DNA of 64,000 nucleotides from UBA1783 sp033808805 (GTDB taxonomy: Bacteria > Bacillota_I > Bacilli_A > Erysipelotrichales > Erysipelotrichaceae). The stretch's first letter is position 1; each line of letters begins with the position of its first letter. Under the pieces are notes generated by a model that did no database searches, had not been told where the DNA came from, and saw only the letters and a list, made by a program, of their open reading frames with translations. Shown piece by piece: positions 45,249 through 52,991 of this stretch. Both the position numbers and the translations under genes were made by a program. The DNA is taken from contig JAPXMY010000006.1 of assembly GCA_033808805.1 (NCBI GenBank), positions 49,729-113,728 of the forward strand. The letters run 5' to 3'.

Positions 45249-45914
45249 ATGGAAAAAATTAAAAAGATCGTCAATAGCATACTGAAAATATTAATAGTCT
45301 GTTGTTTATTTGTGACAGTCAGTTTTCTTTATGTTTTTAATTATATTCCTCATTGAAGATACACCAATGATAATTTTGGTATCGAAACTTTTGTCAGTTC
45401 TGTTGATAAGGATAATGATGGGATTGATGATCAAAGTGACATGCTGCAGTCAGTTAAAGACTATCTGGCAAGCAACCCTGAATACAAAAGCAAATATTAT
45501 AGTACCGGCTATCCAGATGATGAATATGGAGTATGCACGGATGTAGTAGCTTTTGGCATGTTAAATGCTGGCTATGATTTGATGAGACTGGTCTATGATG
45601 ACATCTGGGCTAACAGGGACATGTATGATATTGAAGTGGTGGATATCAATATTGATTTTAGAAGAGTAGAAAACCTGCAGGTCTTTTTTAAAAACAATTT
45701 CATTTCCCTTACTACCGATATTTACGATTTAGAAAGCTGGCAGCCGGGAGATATTATTATCTTTGAAGGACATATAGGTGTCATCAGTGAATATCGCAAT
45801 AAAAAAGGGATACCATTTATTTATCATAATGCTAACCCTTATCAAGCCAATTATTTGGAAGATGTATTAGAATATCGAAACGATATCGTTGGTCATTATC
45901 GACTTTCAGAGTAA
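45249..45914 (+). pseudogene. DUF1287 protein, interrupted by an in-frame TGA
   Basis: Reading from ATG 45249 gives a 35-residue signal/membrane-anchor peptide ending FNYIPH, then TGA at 45354-45356, then in the same frame a full DUF1287 domain beginning RYTNDNFGIETF and continuing with YKSKYYSTGYPDDEYGVCTD, DINIDFRRVENLQVFF and the end VLEYRNDIVGHYRLSE. DUF1287 members are NlpC/P60-like proteins with a Cys and His. Length and spacing match the uninterrupted family. It is either a nonsense mutation or read-through; a later in-frame ATG at 45441 lacks a good ribosome binding site. Confidence 0.8.
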
Positions 45915-46840
45915 TTTTTTCCCTGGTAGAGGTCTAACTCTACCATTTTTTTATCAATGTTATTGATGACACTGACTTTTTTCAGCGTCCACATTGGAGC
46001 CAGCAAGTACTGTTTTAAGCCATCGCCAGTCAGCCTTTCAATGATAATATCTTCCCTTAGATAGGAAAGCTGCTTAGCTACAATACTGACATATTGCTCT
46101 TTGCTTAAAAGATTAAAAGGTTCTTTTTGATAAAAATCCCCTAAGGCTGTGTTTTTACAGATATGCAGCATATGAAACTTGATGGCATGAATGGGAAGTT
46201 TTCCTACTTCGATGGCGGTCTGCAGCATCATCTGCTCGGTTTCAGTTGGCCAGCCATTAATTAAATGAACACTGATTTTTATGTCGGTGTTTTTTAGTTT
46301 TTCAATCGCTTCTAAAAAGTTTTGATAACTATGCGCTCGATTCATTTCTTTTAAAGTTTTATCGTGAATTGACTGCAGTCCCAGTTCAATCCAGACTGGC
46401 TTGATTTTTGTCAAAGAGTTTAAATAGGCAATTTTTTCATCATCCAGGCAGTCACTTCTGGTTGAAATGATAATTCCCTTTATTTCCTTACTTTCGATAA
46501 AGGGCTGGTAGATTTCTTTCAGTTTTTCTAAAGGAGCATAAGTGTTGGAAAAAGACTGAAAATAAACATAGGGAATACCATCAGGCCATTTTTTAAAAAA
46601 GATTTCTTTTCTTTGCTGGTACTGCTTTATCAAATCTTTATCACTTAACTCTGGAAAGGCATTTGATCCTCCCAGACAAAAAACACATCCATCTTTACTT
46701 AGAGAACCATCTCGATTAGGGCAGGAAAAAGGACCATCAATAGGAATCTTGATGATTTTATTTTGAAAGTTGCTTTTACCATAATAGTTCCAGGTAAGGT
46801 AGCGTTTGTTATCTAAAGAATATTTAAAAGGATTTTTCAT
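45896..46840 (-). CDS. TIGR01212 family radical SAM protein (YhcC-like)
   Basis: A protein of 314 residues read leftward. The radical SAM cysteines are in SCPNRDGSLSKDGCVFC, the longer spaced CxnCxxC of this family. GSNAFPELSDKDLIKQYQQR and a downstream HLINGWPTETEQMML match TIGR01212. The function is unassigned. It converges with the DUF1287 gene, with 19 bp of overlap at the 3' ends. Confidence 0.9.
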   Translation of the reverse strand: MKNPFKYSLDNKRYLTWNYYGKSNFQNKIIKIPIDGPFSCPNRDGSLSKDGCVFCLGGSNAFPELSDKDLIKQYQQRKEIFFKKWPDGIPYVYFQSFSNTYAPLEKLKEIYQPFIESKEIKGIIISTRSDCLDDEKIAYLNSLTKIKPVWIELGLQSIHDKTLKEMNRAHSYQNFLEAIEKLKNTDIKISVHLINGWPTETEQMMLQTAIEVGKLPIHAIKFHMLHICKNTALGDFYQKEPFNLLSKEQYVSIVAKQLSYLREDIIIERLTGDGLKQYLLAPMWTLKKVSVINNIDKKMVELDLYQGKNYSESR

Positions 46841-47091
46841 AAATATATTATAAGTTAATTTTATAACGATGGATAGTCATTCTGTTTTACCAGCCTTTTA
46901 CAAAGAAGTATCGAAATCCAAAAGTTTGACTGCCGACAGCGTTTATTTAATGCTTTTTTAGAAGTCAGATTAGTGCTGTCAGGAAATTTTTGTCTGTAAA
47001 AAAGATGAAATGGTGCTTCAAACTGATTAATATGCCTATTTTTATTTTAAATATGGTAAAATTATTTACAGGTGTAACAGGAGAAAAGTAA
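46841..47091. other. 251-bp gap between divergent genes
   Basis: An AT-rich gap between the radical SAM gene and the next acyltransferase gene. It contains a spaced complementary pair GACAGC/GCTGTC (near 46932 and 46974) but no clear promoter or terminator. I see no other element. Confidence 0.4.
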
Positions 47092-48150
47092 ATGACGGTA
47101 TTTCTACTATTATTAATCATACTGGTATTTTATGGAGTAAAAATTGCTCCAAAGGGTAAGTTTAATGAAGACTATATGTCGATAGAAAAAACAAAACCAA
47201 TAAAAGGAATTTTTACTGTTTTAGTATTCTTTTCTCATATTAACCAATATTTAATTTTAGAGAGTCTGATTGATAAACCACTTTACTGGTTTTCTTTATT
47301 TTTAGGTCAATTGGTTGTGACCTTGTTTTTGTTTTATTCAGGCTACGGAATTATGGAGTCTGTCAAACGCAAGGGATTCAAGTACGCTGATGATATTTTT
47401 AAGAAAAAGCTGCCAAGCCTACTGATTCGATTTAATGTTGTGGTACTGATGTATTTTGTCTTACAGCATTTTGTATTTAAGGTGGAATTTGACAGTTTTG
47501 TCTTTTGGACTTCCTGGATTGGCTATAGCGGTTTTGGCAATTCTAACTGGTATATGTTTGTTACCTTTGTCTTATATATTTTTGTTTATGTTTCCTTTTC
47601 TGTTTTTAAAAACAGGGAAGATGAAACACACTATAACGCTGCACTTGTTTTAACTTTTTTGACTATTTTATTGATTGTGACCTTGAAACTGGCTGGCAAA
47701 GAGCATTGGTGGTATGATACAGCTATTTTATTTCCACTGGGCATCTGGTATTCAATTTTTAAAGATCGAATTGAAGAGATTGTAATGAGAAATGAAAAAA
47801 CATATCGAATGGTGTTATTACTTTTGTTTATTTCATATATAGCTGTAGCAGTCTTCAGGCTTAATATGGATGCCCTGAGCTTTATGATTTGGGGAATTAT
47901 TTTTACATTTTTAGTTGTCACTGTGACAATGAAATTGTCAATTGGAAACAGGGCACTCAATTTCTGTGGCGATCATGTTTTCAGTATTTATATTCTGCAG
48001 AGACTGCCGATGATAGTTTTGGCTAATTTAGGTTTACCAAAAAGTAACAAGTATGCCTTTTTCATCTTATCGGCATTAATTACAGTAATATTGGCTTATA
48101 TCTTTGATAAAGTGTTTGAATTAATAGAAAATAAAGCCAAAAAACAATAA
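47092..48150 (+). CDS. Acyltransferase family 3-like membrane protein
   Basis: A protein of 352 residues, with AACAGGAGAAAAG upstream. It has about ten membrane helices. KPIKGIFTVLVFFSHINQY has a catalytic-type His in the second helix, and VVTLFLFYSGYGIMESVKRK follows. It is a more distant member of the family than the copies at 30174 and 39774. The product is probably a modified surface glycan; nothing in the sequence fixes the donor. Confidence 0.8.
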   Translation: MTVFLLLLIILVFYGVKIAPKGKFNEDYMSIEKTKPIKGIFTVLVFFSHINQYLILESLIDKPLYWFSLFLGQLVVTLFLFYSGYGIMESVKRKGFKYADDIFKKKLPSLLIRFNVVVLMYFVLQHFVFKVEFDSFVFWTSWIGYSGFGNSNWYMFVTFVLYIFVYVSFSVFKNREDETHYNAALVLTFLTILLIVTLKLAGKEHWWYDTAILFPLGIWYSIFKDRIEEIVMRNEKTYRMVLLLLFISYIAVAVFRLNMDALSFMIWGIIFTFLVVTVTMKLSIGNRALNFCGDHVFSIYILQRLPMIVLANLGLPKSNKYAFFILSALITVILAYIFDKVFELIENKAKKQ

Positions 48151-48177
48151 AAAAATGACTGAATTATAGCGAAAATG

Positions 48178-48204
48178 ACGATTATCAGAGGGTAATCGTT
48201 TTTT
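48178..48204 (+). terminator. Intrinsic terminator
   Basis: A 9-bp stem ACGATTATC/GGTAATCGT (one G-T pair) with loop AGAG, followed by TTTTT. It separates the acyltransferase gene from the heat-shock operon. Confidence 0.9.
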
Positions 48205-48223
48205 ATATTTACAATATAAAAAA

Positions 48224-48250
48224 TTAGCACTTAATAGTTGACAGTGCTAA
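48224..48250 (+). promoter_or_regulatory. CIRCE operator upstream of hrcA
   Basis: TTAGCACTT-N9-CAGTGCTAA: each arm matches 8 of 9 of the CIRCE consensus (TTAGCACTC-N9-GAGTGCTAA). It overlaps the -35 region of the hrcA promoter and is the binding site of HrcA. Confidence 0.93.
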
Positions 48251-48266
48251 ACTAATGTATTATACT
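48238..48266 (+). promoter_or_regulatory. hrcA operon promoter
   Basis: A perfect TTGACA (48238-48243), a 17-bp spacer and TATACT (48261-48266). The -35 lies within the first CIRCE, so HrcA binding would block it. Confidence 0.85.
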
Positions 48267-48267
48267 A

Positions 48268-48294
48268 TTAGCAGTGGCAGAAGTTAAGTGCCAG
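48268..48294 (+). promoter_or_regulatory. Second, degenerate CIRCE upstream of hrcA
   Basis: TTAGCAGTG-N9-AAGTGCCAG, matching the consensus at 7 and 6 of 9 positions per arm. It lies at the start point of the transcript, 17 bp past the first operator. Confidence 0.6.
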
Positions 48295-48310
48295 AAAAGA
48301 GGGGAGAAGG

Positions 48311-49321
48311 ATGTTATCTAGAAGACAGGAAGTTATCTTGAAAGCGATTGTTGAAGAGTTTATTAAGACAGCTGAACCAATCGGATCAAAGACCTTGCTG
48401 GAGCAATACGGACTAAACTGTTCAAGTGCAACAATTCGTAATGAAATGAATTATCTGGAAACAGAAGGTTTATTAGAGAAAACTCATGCTTCATCTGGTA
48501 GAGTCCCGTCAACATATGGCTATCGCTATTATGTTGAATATCTGATGGACTCATTCTTGGATGAAAAAGAGAAATATCAACTACAGACATTCTTTTCCAG
48601 TGACTTACCACTTGAGAATGTGATTCAGGCAAGTTGTGATATTTTATCAAATATGACAAATTTGACTTCACTGGTATTAGGTCCCGATGCTAACAGACAG
48701 AGTCTGGCCCACATAAAGTTGTTTCCACTGAGTGAAACAAGTGCGGTGGCTGTAATTATTACTGATCAGGGTCACGCGGAAAATAAGACATTCTACTTTG
48801 CTGACAGGGTATCGGTTGAAGATATTCAGACCTGTACAAACATCTTGAATGACTATTTAGTGGGGACACTAATTAATGATGTGGTAGCCAAGCTGAATGA
48901 AATCAAACCGATTTTAGAAAGATCAGTGAAAAGACATGAGATACTGTTCAATGCCTTTGTGCAGGCGTTTGTAAAATTTGCCAGTGACAATGTATATTTT
49001 TCAGGAGCAACAAATATGTTGTATCAGCCTGAATTCAGCGACATTGAAAAGTTAAGGGAAATCATGAAAATGTTTGATGATTCCACCCTCTGGAAAAAAA
49101 TCGGAACCAGTGAATCAAGTGTCAAGGTCAAATCACCAGACAATAAAGGTGAACTGATATGGGTTAATGATGTGGCTATTGTTTCTTCGATCTTCAATAT
49201 TGGTGAAGAAGAAGGAAAGTTAATGGTTGTCGGACCAAGCCGCATGAATTATAACAAGATTGTTTCAATATTGGATTTCGCAACGCAGTTTATCGAAAGC
49301 CAATATAAGAAGAAAAAATAG
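48311..49321 (+). CDS. hrcA: Heat-inducible transcription repressor HrcA
   Basis: A protein of 336 residues with GGGGAGAAGG just before its ATG. The N-terminal winged helix (SRRQEVILKAIVEEF, then GSKTLLEQYGLNCSSATIRN) and HASSGRVPSTYGYRYYV are family hallmarks. It represses its own operon and clpB through CIRCE sites and needs GroEL-type assistance to fold in other species. First gene of the hrcA-grpE-dnaK-dnaJ unit. Confidence 0.97.
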   Translation: MLSRRQEVILKAIVEEFIKTAEPIGSKTLLEQYGLNCSSATIRNEMNYLETEGLLEKTHASSGRVPSTYGYRYYVEYLMDSFLDEKEKYQLQTFFSSDLPLENVIQASCDILSNMTNLTSLVLGPDANRQSLAHIKLFPLSETSAVAVIITDQGHAENKTFYFADRVSVEDIQTCTNILNDYLVGTLINDVVAKLNEIKPILERSVKRHEILFNAFVQAFVKFASDNVYFSGATNMLYQPEFSDIEKLREIMKMFDDSTLWKKIGTSESSVKVKSPDNKGELIWVNDVAIVSSIFNIGEEEGKLMVVGPSRMNYNKIVSILDFATQFIESQYKKKK

Positions 49322-49335
49322 AAATTGAGGTTAAA

Positions 49336-49884
49336 ATGAGCAAAAAAGATAAGAACAAGAAAGTTGAAGAAAAAGAAGTTACGGTAGAAATACTTGAAGA
49401 AGAAAAACAGGAAGAAGTAGAACTGACTGAAACTGAAAAACTACAACAGACGATTGAAGAACTTCAAAAAGAAGTCACAATCACCAAAAATGCTTATTAT
49501 AAGGCTTATGCAGATACGGAAAATCTGAAGAAAAGATTGTTGAGTGATGCTGAAAATGCTCACAAATATCGAATTCAGAGTTTCGCCCAAAGCATTTTAC
49601 CAGCTTTAGATGCTCTAGAAATAGCACTGGCTGGAAAAGATATATCTGATCCTTTCGTCAAGGGAGTTAAACTGACTTACGATCAGATAATACAGGCACT
49701 AACCGATGAAGGGGTTAGTCAAATTGATAGTATAGATAAACCTTTTGATCCAAACTTCGAAAATGCGATGGTGACAGAGAAAGTCGAAGGTGTAGAACCG
49801 AATATAGTAATTGAAGTTTTTCAAAAAGGTTATATGTTAAAAGACAGATTATTAAGAGCGGCCTTGGTAAAGGTCAGTGAGTAA
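49336..49884 (+). CDS. grpE: Nucleotide exchange factor GrpE
   Basis: A protein of 182 residues. The N-terminal acidic coiled coil leads to the GrpE core with AYADTENLKKRL, QSILPALDALEIAL and a C-terminal KGYMLKDRLLRAALVKVS. It exchanges nucleotide on DnaK. It sits 15 bp after hrcA. Confidence 0.96.
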   Translation: MSKKDKNKKVEEKEVTVEILEEEKQEEVELTETEKLQQTIEELQKEVTITKNAYYKAYADTENLKKRLLSDAENAHKYRIQSFAQSILPALDALEIALAGKDISDPFVKGVKLTYDQIIQALTDEGVSQIDSIDKPFDPNFENAMVTEKVEGVEPNIVIEVFQKGYMLKDRLLRAALVKVSE

Positions 49885-49903
49885 AAGAAAGAAGGAATAA
49901 ATT

Positions 49904-51718
49904 ATGGGAAAAATTATTGGTATTGACTTAGGTACAACAAATTCATGTGTAGCAGTATTTGAAAATGGTGAAGCTACAATTATCACAAATCCAGAAGGAA
50001 ATAGAACTACTCCATCGGTAGTAGCGTTCAAAAATGGCGATAAGATTGTTGGTGATGCTGCTAAACGTCAGGTAGTTACAAATAAAAACTCAGTGACATC
50101 AATTAAAAGATTGATGGGTTCAAATCAAAAAGTTGAACTGGAAGGCAAAATGTATACACCTCAGGAAATTTCAGCGATGATTCTGGCTTATATGAAAGAT
50201 TATGCGGAAGCTTATCTGGGCACAAAGGTTACGGATGCTGTTATTACTGTTCCAGCTTACTTTAACGATGCTCAGCGTCAGGCAACTAAGGATGCTGGTA
50301 GAATTGCTGGCTTGGAAGTAGCAAGAATTATCAACGAGCCTACAGCAGCAGCTTTATCTTTCGGTATTGATAAGACGCATGTGGAACAGACAGTATTGGT
50401 TTATGACTTTGGTGGCGGAACATTTGATGTCAGTATTCTGCACCTGGCTGATGGTACTTTTGAAGTATTGGCAACAGCTGGTAACAATAAACTTGGTGGA
50501 GATGACATTGACAACCTGATCGTTGACTATATCTGTGATGGCTTTAGAAAAGACTATGGCATTGATTTGAAAAAAGACAACATGGCTTTACAGAGAATCA
50601 AAGAATCAGCTGAGAAAGCTAAAAAAGACCTGTCTTCAATGAAGGAAGTTCAGATTTCAATTCCATTTATCTCAGCTAACTCTGATGGACCATTACACGT
50701 TGAAACTTCTCTGACCAGAGCAAGATTTGAAGATATGATTAAACCAATCGTTGAAAAGACAATTGGACCAATCAGACAGGCTTTAAGTGATGCAGGTTTA
50801 ACAAAGAGTGATATCGACCAGGTACTGTTGGTTGGTGGTTCAACCAGAATTCCAGCAGTTCAGGAAGCCGTTAAAAATGAACTTGGAAAAGAACCTAACA
50901 AGAGTGTTAACCCAGATGAAGTAGTAGCTATGGGTGCTGCGATTCAGGGTGGAGTACTGAAAGGAGATGTTAATGATGTATTGTTACTAGACGTTACACC
51001 ACTGTCATTAGGTATTGAAACATTAGGTGGAGTTATGACCAGATTAATCGATCGTAACACAACTATTCCAACCAGCAGATCACAGATCTTCTCAACAGCG
51101 GCAGACAATCAGCCAGCGGTAGATATCAATGTACTGCAGGGTGAAAGACCAATGGCCAAAGATAACAAGTCATTAGGTATGTTCAAACTGGATGGTATTG
51201 CCCCAGCTAGAAGAGGAATTCCTCAGATTGAAGTAACCTTTGATATTGACGTTAACGGTATCGTTCATGTTTCAGCTAAGGATAAGGGAACTGGTAAAGA
51301 GCAATCTATTACTATTACCAACTCTTCAGGACTATCAGAAGAAGAAATTGAAAGAATGGTAAGAGAAGCTGAACTGCACAAGGCTGAAGATGACAAGCGT
51401 AAGGAAGAAATTGAATTACGTAACCAGGCAGAAGGATTCATTATTCAGATTGAGCAGATGTTAACTGATAATGCTGATAAGATTGATGCTAATCAGAAAG
51501 CAGAAGTTGAAAAACTGAAAAATGAATTACAGACAGCTTTAGATAATAACGATTACGATACATTGAAAACTAAACTGGATGCTTTACAGAAGGCAGCACA
51601 GGCAATGGGTGAAGCAATGTATCAGCAACAAGCACAGCAACAGCAGGACATGCATTATGACAGCAGTGCCAACAGCTATGATGATAATGTTATGGACGCT
51701 GACTTTACTGAAAAGTAA
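49904..51718 (+). CDS. dnaK: Chaperone protein DnaK (Hsp70)
   Basis: A protein of 604 residues with GAAGGAATAAATT upstream. It has the Hsp70 signatures IGIDLGTTNSCVAV, VYDFGGGTFDVSIL and VLLVGGSTRIPAVQEAV, the linker LLLDVTPLSLGIET, and the usual acidic tail ending MDADFTEK. Gln-rich near residue 575-590. It is followed by a 13-bp hairpin before dnaJ. Confidence 0.98.
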   Translation: MGKIIGIDLGTTNSCVAVFENGEATIITNPEGNRTTPSVVAFKNGDKIVGDAAKRQVVTNKNSVTSIKRLMGSNQKVELEGKMYTPQEISAMILAYMKDYAEAYLGTKVTDAVITVPAYFNDAQRQATKDAGRIAGLEVARIINEPTAAALSFGIDKTHVEQTVLVYDFGGGTFDVSILHLADGTFEVLATAGNNKLGGDDIDNLIVDYICDGFRKDYGIDLKKDNMALQRIKESAEKAKKDLSSMKEVQISIPFISANSDGPLHVETSLTRARFEDMIKPIVEKTIGPIRQALSDAGLTKSDIDQVLLVGGSTRIPAVQEAVKNELGKEPNKSVNPDEVVAMGAAIQGGVLKGDVNDVLLLDVTPLSLGIETLGGVMTRLIDRNTTIPTSRSQIFSTAADNQPAVDINVLQGERPMAKDNKSLGMFKLDGIAPARRGIPQIEVTFDIDVNGIVHVSAKDKGTGKEQSITITNSSGLSEEEIERMVREAELHKAEDDKRKEEIELRNQAEGFIIQIEQMLTDNADKIDANQKAEVEKLKNELQTALDNNDYDTLKTKLDALQKAAQAMGEAMYQQQAQQQQDMHYDSSANSYDDNVMDADFTEK

Positions 51719-51733
51719 AAATATGATATAAAT

Positions 51734-51763
51734 TCTAATGGCTAGCAAATGCTAGTCATTAGA
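51734..51763 (+). other. Long hairpin between dnaK and dnaJ
   Basis: A 13-bp stem, TCTAATGGCTAGC/GCTAGTCATTAGA with one G-U pair, around the loop AAAT. There is no T-run after it, so it is not a normal terminator. It sits 16 bp after the dnaK stop and could be an mRNA stabiliser, processing site or weak attenuator. Confidence 0.7.
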
Positions 51764-51783
51764 TTTACTAGGAAGGGATTATT

Positions 51784-52920
51784 ATGGCAGAAAAAAGAGA
51801 TTATTATGAGATCTTAGGTATTGACAAGTCGGCAAGTGAAGATGATATCAAAAAAGCTTATAGAGCTCTAGCAAAAAAATACCATCCAGACTTAAACAAA
51901 GATGAAGATGCGCCAGAAAAGTTTAAAGAAGTTCAGGAAGCATATGAAGTTTTAAATGATCCACAGACTAAAAGTACCTATGACCAGTTTGGTCATGCCG
52001 GTTTAGAGAGCAGTGGTTTCAATTTTGATAATTTCAGTTTTGAAAACTTTGGCTTTGGTGGCTTTGGTGATCTGGGCGATATTTTTGGTTCCTTCTTTGG
52101 TGGTGGAATGGGTGGACAAGCCCGTTCACGCAACAGCAATGCTCCAAGAAAAGGTCAGGACAAGTTCATGACTATGAGAATTGACTTTATGGAATCAATT
52201 AAAGGTTTAACTAAAACACTGAAACTGGAAGTTGAAGAGCAGTGTTCAGAGTGTCTAGGCTCAGGAGCTAAAAGTAAAAACGATATCAAAACCTGTCCAA
52301 CCTGTAACGGAACGGGTAGAACAGTCAGAACTCAGCAGACCATGTTTGGGATGTCTCAGGTTCAGACTGCCTGCAGCAACTGTAATGGAACCGGTCAGGT
52401 GATAGAAAATAAATGTCCTAAGTGTAAAGGGACAGGATTCAGTAAAAAGAAAATTGAAGTTGAAGTAAGTATTCCAGCGGGAATTCAATCAGGTCAGCAG
52501 CTTCGTATCGCTGGCAAGGGTGATAGAGGATTCAATGGCGGTCCTAATGGGGACTTATATATTGAAGTTATGGTTATGCCACATGAATATTTTCAAAGAA
52601 ATGGCAACGACATCTATATCACTGTACCACTGTCAGTAATTGATGCTACTTTAGGTACCAAGATTGATGTTCCGACCGTTCAGGGTGATGTTCAGCTGAC
52701 GATACCTTCAGGAACTCAGCCAGATCAAAGATTCAGGCTCAAAGGCAAAGGTGTCAAGGATATCAGAACTTCCTACTATGGTGATCAATATGTCATTGTA
52801 GATCTGAAAGTTCCAACATCACTGAGCAGGGAAGAAAAAGAACTTTTCAATAAATTGAAGGATATCGAAAATAAATCAAAGAAATCGGTATTTGATAGAT
52901 TTAGAGATACGTTTAAGTAA
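51784..52920 (+). CDS. dnaJ: Chaperone protein DnaJ (type I)
   Basis: A protein of 378 residues. The J domain holds KKYHPDLNK (HPD), followed by a Gly/Phe-rich region (about 70-120), four zinc-binding CxxCxGxG repeats (CSECLGSG, CPTCNGTG, CSNCNGTG, CPKCKGTG) and the C-terminal substrate-binding domain. It delivers clients to DnaK. GAAGGGATTATT precedes the ATG. Confidence 0.98.
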   Translation: MAEKRDYYEILGIDKSASEDDIKKAYRALAKKYHPDLNKDEDAPEKFKEVQEAYEVLNDPQTKSTYDQFGHAGLESSGFNFDNFSFENFGFGGFGDLGDIFGSFFGGGMGGQARSRNSNAPRKGQDKFMTMRIDFMESIKGLTKTLKLEVEEQCSECLGSGAKSKNDIKTCPTCNGTGRTVRTQQTMFGMSQVQTACSNCNGTGQVIENKCPKCKGTGFSKKKIEVEVSIPAGIQSGQQLRIAGKGDRGFNGGPNGDLYIEVMVMPHEYFQRNGNDIYITVPLSVIDATLGTKIDVPTVQGDVQLTIPSGTQPDQRFRLKGKGVKDIRTSYYGDQYVIVDLKVPTSLSREEKELFNKLKDIENKSKKSVFDRFRDTFK

Positions 52921-52938
52921 CAGAAATGTTACTTTTCT
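52915..52938 (+). terminator. Small hairpin at the end of dnaJ
   Basis: A perfect stem AAGTAACA/TGTTACTT with a GAAA loop, which includes the dnaJ stop codon and is followed by TTCTTC. It may partly end the dnaK-dnaJ transcript before clpB. Confidence 0.6.
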
Positions 52939-52950
52939 TCAAAAAACAAA

Positions 52951-52977
52951 TTAGCACTTTATGACTTCAAGTGCCAG
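52951..52977 (+). promoter_or_regulatory. CIRCE-like operator upstream of clpB
   Basis: TTAGCACTT-N9-AAGTGCCAG: left arm 8 of 9, right arm 6 of 9 of the consensus. It overlaps a weak promoter candidate (TTCAAA at 52938-52943, 16 bp, TATGAC at 52960-52965). This places clpB under HrcA. Confidence 0.75.
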
Positions 52978-52991
52978 AAAGGAGTCAGTTT

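Noticed and set aside
45354..45356. UGA read as an amino acid throughout this organism
   Set aside because: Several complete genes in the window end in TGA (for example at 8660-8662, 30128-30130 and 35834-35836), and their products end where their families end.
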